Source: Helianthus annuus
Taxonomy: Eukaryota > Streptophyta > Magnoliopsida > Asterales > Asteraceae
Assembly (NCBI RefSeq): GCF_002127325.2
Contig: NC_035440.2
Span: 71,609,819 to 71,673,818 of the forward strand
Length of the DNA: 64,000 bases
Reading direction: 5' to 3'
The notes under the pieces were generated by a model, which saw nothing but the letters and a program-made list of their open reading frames with translations, was not told the DNA's origin and ran no database searches. Every line of letters begins with the position of its first letter. The stretch's first letter is position 1. This document shows positions 58,254 to 64,000 of the stretch, one piece after another. The position numbers were made by a program, and so were the translations under genes.

Positions 58254-58654
58254 TGTAAATCCGTGAGGATCTTGATGATATCAATCTAAACTTGTATAAG
58301 CGCGGAATTCAAATACAAGTCGATTCAAGAACAATATAAGATCAAATAATAAACAAACAATAAAAGAACAATCAAACCGAAACTTGCATTCAACTGTAAC
58401 GATGACTGATACAAGATCGGATGGAACTCGGTTCCTTGCTTGTGTCGCCTTGCCTTCTACTCGTGATCAACAACCCCTAATCAAGTGATTAGGGGTGTTT
58501 ATATACAAAACATATTAGGGCCGAAAACACTCTTGGCCCATGCGACACCTATTCTAGCCCAACCCACAATGTTTAACCCAAAACATAGTTAACTAATTAC
58601 TAATCAATCCCTAAACGTTGTTAACCTCCATGAATAAACCTTCAGGTTCCAACA
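58254..58654 (-). mobile_element. 5' LTR of copia C2 (minus strand)
   Basis: A 401-bp LTR with one difference from the 3' LTR, followed by the target duplication CCGTT (58655-58659). A TATA box (TATATAAAC on the minus strand, 58497-58505) stands next to a 10-bp-stem palindrome at 58474-58495. Confidence 0.97.
58474..58505 (-). promoter_or_regulatory. TATA box and adjoining palindrome in the C2 LTR
   Basis: The minus strand reads TATATAAAC and, after one base, the palindrome with arms CCCCTAATCA and TGATTAGGGG around two bases. The palindrome thus fills the core promoter between the TATA box and the expected transcription start. The same pair is present in the other LTR at 46030-46061. Confidence 0.7.
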
Positions 58655-59413
58655 CCGTTAAGCCAACGTTAAGGCCCTAAAATGATGCCTAAACATTGTG
58701 GACTTGAAACATGCTCAAAAATATCTCGGATGTCGGTTCGTTTGGTCGTACGGTTGCGTTATTCGCTTAATTACGACGGAATGCGCATAAGCGCGAAAGA
58801 CGATCCAAATTGCGCGACGAATGGATTTTTCTTATGCCAAACACTAAAATAAAATATTTTAATGCTTACATAAATTTTTGGATGTCCGGATGTATTCAGA
58901 ACGTAAGTTATGCGCGAAAATGCAAACTTATGCACTTTTTGACGCTTTTAGTCCCTGAATGAGCATAAAGTTTATTTTTGCGCACCAAACACCTCAAAGC
59001 CTATTTCTAAGCTATGTAAAGGATATTTAGGGCATATTTATCTTATGATCAAGTTCCGGAAGGTCTGTTACAGTACAAATTGACATACTTTCGCAGTTTG
59101 TCGAATTTAGTCCCTGTAAGCGAATAAACTTGATTTCGGCATACCAAACCATCCAAAACTTATTTCTAAGTTATGTAAGGGTTATTTAAGGTATGCTAAG
59201 CCTATGTCACTATTCTGGAGTGTCTGTTGCATTAAACTGGTTATATTTACGCATCAGTGCGCATATAACCTTCCAGAAGGCGATTTAGAGCCCGAAATCG
59301 AACAAGAATTGATATGTGCAAAAGATACACATGTTTATACAAATCCCAACTATGAAATACAATATTTCATTGGCTTGTATTTGTGTGATGGTGGTGGTGA
59401 CACAGGTGTCACA
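58655..59413 (-). mobile_element. Solo LTR S5, part 2
   Basis: It resumes at the CCGTT duplication and ends GGTGTCACA at 59413, followed by the outer duplication TGCAC (59414-59418). Two blocks with GCATACCAAAC/CTATTTCTAAGCTATGTAA-type sequence recur near 58980 and 59140. No coding domain. Confidence 0.85.
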
Positions 59414-60463
59414 TGCACCCATCGTGAGCGTAATATAGTGTTGGCAAGATACCGAGGTCGTCCAAGGACACAAGAGCTTTTAGTACCGGATTATCCTCAA
59501 CGTCTATCAAAGCAAAAGTTAGAAAAAGGTTTTAAACTAGAAAAATAAAAACTAACTAAAAACAGATAGACAAGATGAATCACTTAGCTCTGACTCGTGT
59601 ATAGTGTAACCTTTGATTATTTCCGCACTTTTGCACTTTTTAAGAGATTATCTTAGTTATTGTAGTAGGCCCCTCTTTTGAAGGTGACGTTACCCTCAAC
59701 CCAGTAGTTTGAGTCAGCAAGGATACAATCCTAAAGGGTCGGATTATTGAAAGATAATTAATTAAGTTATTAATGCATATTGTGGTAGGCCCCTCTTTTG
59801 AAGGTCACGTTACCCTCGTCTAAGTAGTCTGAGTCAGCAGGGATACAGTCCTAAGTAGCCGGTTTAAAATATTAATAGTAGTTTAACTTATGAGGGGATC
59901 AAGGAGTTTGGACCCCCGCCATCCAATACCGGTGGGTATTGAAGGAGGTCCTACTAAATTTGACCCAGGTCCTTTCCAGGATCTATACACTGAACAATGG
60001 CAAGACTCTTACCAAACCGTTCCCTTAACCCCCGACCAGGTAGCCAACATACCTCCATATAGACCATGGAGATATGAATGGTGAAAATCTTTTATTTTAT
60101 ATAGACTGTAAAATAATGCCAAGACACCACGGACAAACGATAAGGAAGAATCACCTTCAACATAAGAAACTAGTTATTAAAGTCATTAATACATAACCAA
60201 GTAAAAAGTGCGAAAAGATTAAAAATAAAAAGTATTACACTAGACACTTGTCTTCACCAAGTGATGTAAGAGACTTAGGCAAACATGGCCTTTGATTGTC
60301 AAGAACTCTTACGATCAAACTTGGATCCTGAGACGACTCACACCCTCTATGATGGACAATGGATGATGGTGGTGGATGATGGTGTTGTGATGGTGGTAGG
60401 TGGTGGGTGAAGTGTGAGAGAGGTGGTGTGCCAAGGGATGAGTTGCAAGTGATCCAAGCACTC

Positions 60464-60474
60464 CTATTTATAGG
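60464..60474 (-). promoter_or_regulatory. TATA box of the Tat-like LTR
   Basis: The minus strand reads CCTATAAATAG, followed by a pyrimidine- and CAC-rich stretch that looks like a transcript start. The palindrome array lies directly upstream of it. Confidence 0.55.
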
Positions 60475-60491
60475 CTGAACAGAAGCACGGG

Positions 60492-60759
60492 CACGGCCCC
60501 GTGTCCATCCTTCTCTCTTTCTTCATTAATTGCAGTTTGTCTGCATTAGTTTACCACGCCCCGTGTCCGCTGAGCACGACCCCGTGTGCAGAAGCGTATC
60601 TGTACTATCAAGATTTGCCTGGATTCTGCGAATCTTATAGTTGACCACGGCCCCGTGTCCCCTGAGCACGGCCCCGTGGTGGGCGATGGAAGCTTCTACA
60701 ACTTTGTCTTTTCTGCTGACACTTGGGCACGCCCCCGTGCTCACTGAGCACGGGGCGTG
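60492..60759. repeat. CACGGCCCCGTG palindrome array
   Basis: Seven copies of CACG(G/C/A)CCCCGTG-type palindromes at 60492, 60555, 60575, 60646, 60667, 60728 and 60749, partly in pairs joined by (C/A)TGAG. Each keeps the CACG/CGTG arms. Confidence 0.85.
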
Positions 60760-61114
60760 TTCAGCCTTCTGTTTTCTTGATTTTGATTGGGAAGATGCTG
60801 TCGGGGGGTCGGGCATGCCACGTTTGTTCCTTTTCTTGTATTTATGTTAGATTTAGTTGCCTTTTTGCTTCTTTTGTTTATTTGAGGTCATTTAATCCTG
60901 AAAATACAAAAGGAAGACAAAAGCACACTTTTTCCAACATTAGTACTAAAAAAGGGTTAGTTTTACGCCACAATTGATGTAATTTATATGTTGCATTTTG
61001 TGTACATCAAATACCCCCACACTTGAATCTTTGCTTGTCCTCAAGCAAAACTCTTTATAATGTGGCTTTACACTCCCAAATGGAATGGGTAGAAGAGAAG
61101 GTTTTTGGGCTTGT

Positions 61115-63713
61115 TGTCACACCCCCAAAATCCACACGCGGAGTACCACCGCTTGGAGGCGTGACATGACCAGGATCAAGCCATCAATCATATTGAACAT
61201 AGCATAATATAAATAAGATAGTTCGTAAAACCCATTTCAATACGATTGATGTTCTAAACCAAACATAGTATCAATAGCGGAAGCGTAATAATGAAAATCC
61301 AAAGTAAAGTTATAAGTTCAATTGTTTAGCATAATGTCTACGATCCGAATCCCACAACGACCTGCTCCTCCTTGTGCAAGCTCCATAAGTACCTAAGGTC
61401 CTGCAAGGCATGCAGCAGAGAGTCAACAACTAGTTGAGCGAGTTCACAGTGTATAGTTCAGTAATAGTAATAGAATGAATAGCATTATGTTCGTTCGTTA
61501 TGTCATGTATTGTAATGGTTTCCATTGCGGCCTCCCAGGCAGGTATGCGAAGATTAGGGGATGTTCTTCCCAAGTATTCTAGACTAGGTTTAATTGTATC
61601 GCGGCCTACCAGGCAGGTGTGCGAAGATGTTAGTAAGTTTAGTTCGCGGCCTTCCAAAGGCAGGTGTGCGAAGTCAGTCATAATATCACGGCCAACCCTT
61701 GGCAGGTGTGCGAAGATCAGTTCAGTATGTGTTACTAGTCTAGTCGTATCTTATCGTTTGGTTCTATCAGCTGAGTATGTACAATAATTCAACAAATCCC
61801 ATTCCCACCCGGGAACCCCATGCCTTGGCTGTGTGAACTCACCTTGGTTTGCTCGGTATGCTAGGTATGCTCAAAGTAAATCACTCACGTTCTACAGTGT
61901 GCACGTATATGCAATCAGTTTAAACTCGTAAAGTTTCACATATTGCTTGGCAGTTATCATCGTGTACCACGTAACAGTTTATCAAATCAGTTTCATGTAA
62001 CTCATGTTTCATAAACAAGTCCTTCACCGTTTGTACTAACCATAATTATTCAATAACTCACTTAACCTAGTTAACAAGATTACTGGATTGATATGTGTAA
62101 TGGAGTCACATAATTAACAGGGTTAATCCAGTTAGCAGAGTTAATAACATAACAGAGTTTATTCACTTAACACAGTTAGCACCTTTAACTTAGTTAATAA
62201 ACTTTACAGATTTAATAAGCACTTGGGCCGAAAACATAACTTGGGCCGAAATCACTTATAGCCGAAAACACTAATGTGTTTTCGTTGAGTAAAGGGATTT
62301 CGTGGGGGGGGGGGGGTTCATCAGCCAGACATCACCATCAACACAACAATAAATTACGAGAACACGTCAATTCCTATCTCAATTAACAGTTTCAATAACA
62401 AGAACAATCGATCCATCAGGAACTAATAAATCACTTAACCGATTGCCTTAAATCTAATCTGTTTTACATGTAGGAAATTTATGAGTTTCACACACACAAA
62501 GAAACATCACATGGAAGGGCAGGAATTCGGTCCAATCACAATCCATTCATACAAATCATTGTGCACAAACAATCTATTTCACCTGTATTCCTACTGACAA
62601 CTCAATAAATGTACACATGGTTATGTCGGATCCCATATTATGTTTCGGTAATAATAGGCAAAATATGACAGAATTTTTAATGGCCCTAGTGGCCGGCACC
62701 TATCCCAACCGCCAAGCACCATTGGACCAAATGAAAACCATAACCGACAATTACTAAACAAATCATAGGTAGGCACAATTTGCTTTTGATATATCTGAGT
62801 ATCTAAGGTGCCTTTACTCTTGATTGGACCAACATTGACCCAGCCAACCATCGGACCAATGGCGCTCAATATTCAACCAACAACCTCTGACAATCCATTA
62901 ACAAGCATCCACCCAAATCATATATATATGATCAGTTAATGTATTCGGTCAAATCAAAACGTACAGTGTGGCCGAACGACATTACGCATTCAACACATAT
63001 ATCTTGAAATCAATTATTAAACACAATCACATACACATACAGATATGAAATCATGCATCGTTTAAACGACAGTGCAACTAACCGAGATGGAAGGTCACTA
63101 GATTGATCGAAAGGGGAGGTTTGGAGATTTGCCGTTGCCGTCACATCACAGATGCAAAGGTAGGGTTTGTTCTACTATCCTTTCAAATAACTCACGTAAC
63201 AAGAAATTATATGGACAAGGGGGTTTGAGCCGGTTGTAATTCTAATCACAGCCACAATAGATTGGGCCGGCTACAAATAACAATCAACACAATGATCTGG
63301 GCCAAAGCCCACCTTTGTTTTCGTTGGGCACATATGGACGAAAACACATATGTGTTTTCATCAGGAACTGTTTTCGTGAGTGAGGGTGTTTTTCGGCTAG
63401 GAAGGTGATTTCATAGATTCCAAGTTTATTGATATTAAGCATGATGTTAAACAAACATATATTACATACACACTAAATCCCCACACCATATAAATCATAT
63501 AAATCACTATACGTGTACAGTTGTGAACAAACAAGTCGTGAAAACAAACAATCCAAACAATTAACGTGTAATAAATGCGAAGATAGAAATCGTGGAAATT
63601 CGAGTTGTCACATTATCCCCAATTTGAAAGAAATTTCGTCCCGAAATTTGGTACGCACCCACTGAGGAAGCTAGATAGGTTGCATCGTTCACTGATTTTC
63701 CTGGGGTGTCACA
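61115..63713 (-). mobile_element. 3' LTR of gypsy G3 (minus strand)
   Basis: It starts TGTCACACCCCC at 61115 and ends GGGGTGTCACA at 63713, 2.6 kb. Its first 100 and last 120 bp match G2's LTR closely and the middle differs, so G3 is a related but distinct family. It carries a hairpin array (61525-61717) and the same internal second polypurine tract/LTR start as G2 (near 63606-63650). It inserted into the LTR of G4. Confidence 0.9.
61525..61717. repeat. Hairpin array in the G3 LTR
   Basis: Four units end GGCAGGT(A/G)TGCGAAG. Inner stems are GCCT/AGGC (units 1 and 2), GCCTT/AAGGC (unit 3) and GCCAA/TTGGC (unit 4), so the arms of units 3 and 4 changed together. Unit 3 also has outer arms TTCGC/GCGAA. 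Confidence 0.83.
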
Positions 63714-64000
63714 TCCTCCCCCCGTTGATCTGGAATTTCGTCCCGAAATTCCGTGGTAGTAGCTTCAGCCTCAGCAGTGGTTGTATTGGTTTCGAATAAC
63801 TGGGGATACTTTTCTGTCATCTGGTCTTCGCGTTCCCAGGTGTACTCTGGGCCACGACGGGAGTTCCAACGAACTCGAACAAGAGGGATTCTCTTGTTTT
63901 TGAGGACCTTAACATCCCGGTCCGTGATTTCAACTGGCTCCTCGACGAACTGCAACCGCTCGTCGATAGTGAGTTCCTTAAAAGGAACTATGAGGGTCTC
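63689..64000 (-). CDS. pol: Integrase C-terminus and chromodomain-like tail of G3 (partial)
   Basis: A minus-strand frame that enters from beyond the window end and stops at 63689. It matches the end of G2 pol: FVEEPVEITDRDVKVLK, then VRWNSRRGPEYTWEREDQM, then an acidic tail ending VTPQENQ. The tail is encoded across the polypurine tract and the first 25 bp of the 3' LTR (63689-63713). The visible part is open. The rest of the element is outside the window, so its state is unknown. Confidence 0.88.
   Translation of the reverse strand, partial: ETLIVPFKELTIDERLQFVEEPVEITDRDVKVLKNKRIPLVRVRWNSRRGPEYTWEREDQMTEKYPQLFETNTTTAEAEATTTEFRDEIPDQRGEDVTPQENQ

Larger units (their letters stand above)
59414..61114 (-). 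mobile_element. Tat/Ogre-like LTR and leader of gypsy G4, outer piece
   Basis: Minus-strand gypsy LTR/leader sequence that joins 43188 once S5 is removed. It contains two copies of a block with GGCCCCTCTTTTGAAGGT (59669 and 59788, about 119 bp apart), a TATA box at 60464, a CACGGCCCCGTG palindrome array at 60492-60759, and a T/A-rich upstream part with ATACCCCCACACTTGAATC near 61010. The palindromes match those in the leader fragment at 14043-14150, so both belong to one family. It is cut at 61115 by gypsy G3. Short ORFs at 59890-60084 and 60526-60977 are not convincing genes. Confidence 0.68.

Noticed and set aside
43189..59413. S5 as a complete gypsy element
   Set aside because: After removing C2 only 3.4 kb remains, without gag, pol, primer site or internal LTR boundary, and outer TGCAC duplications match; a solo LTR is simpler.
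59204..59548. 114-codon ORF spanning the S5 edge
   Set aside because: It crosses the junction between the solo LTR and the Tat-like leader (TSD at 59414-59418), so it cannot be an ancestral gene.
59890..60084. 64-codon ORF containing DPGPFQDLYTEQW
   Set aside because: It is antisense to the Tat-like leader, very short and has no supporting context. It may be conserved only because the leader is.
1..64000. A host protein-coding gene hidden among the repeats
   Set aside because: All ORFs over about 120 codons are assigned to gag, pol, LINE ORFs, the acidic ORF, C2 ORF3 or shadows. The rest have no recognisable domain.

Overview
The window looks like a repeat-only stretch of a large plant nuclear genome, most likely an asterid and probably Asteraceae. 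That guess rests on plant Ty3/gypsy chromovirus, Sirevirus-type Ty1/copia and L1-type LINE families, and on an acidic, proline-rich gypsy leader ORF that I associate with Asteraceae. I found no host gene, tRNA or rRNA gene, or CRISPR array. Nearly every base can be placed in one nest of transposable elements, and most junctions are fixed by target-site duplications (TSDs).

Layout by nesting. (0) The oldest layer is a minus-strand gypsy element, here called G4: a Tat/Ogre-like LTR and leader at 59414-61114, continuing at 43085-43188, then gag, protease and the start of RT at 43080-40401. (1) Three things landed in it: gypsy G1 (plus strand, about 230-40400, chromovirus), which broke the RT; a solo LTR, S5 (43189-59413, TSD TGCAC); and gypsy G3 (minus strand, 61115 to beyond the window end). 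(2) G1's 3' LTR was hit by copia C1 (12798-28920, TSD GTAGG) and by gypsy G2 (29475-40043, minus strand, TSD ATTAA). G1's 5' LTR is cut at 229/230 by an S5-family element that lies mostly off the left edge. S5 was hit by copia C2 (45810-58654, minus strand, TSD CCGTT). (3) C1's 5' LTR holds a chimeric gypsy fragment with a fold-back repeat (13382-15041) and an L1-type LINE (15442-21650, 13-bp TSD). (4) The LINE carries a Tourist-like MITE (17563-17879, TSD TAA).

Only C2 looks young and complete. Its two 401-bp LTRs differ at one base, and it has long open gag (1179 codons) and pol (about 1120 codons) frames plus a third 876-codon ORF in the position where Sireviruses carry an env-like gene. 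That ORF has no visible signal peptide or membrane segment and appears to have its own TATA promoter and leader. All other coding regions are broken by stops, frameshifts or deletions.

The most unusual signal is shared by unrelated elements. G1, G2, G3, S5, C2, C1 and the Tat-like G4 each carry an array of short inverted repeats in the LTR or leader. The repeats are unrelated in sequence between families. Inside several arrays the stem arms change together, so pairing is kept (clearest in G1 at 2969-3093, G2 at 30224-30337 and 37980-38094, G3 at 61525-61717 and C2 at 48987-49057). This looks like selection on a structure or palindrome rather than on sequence.
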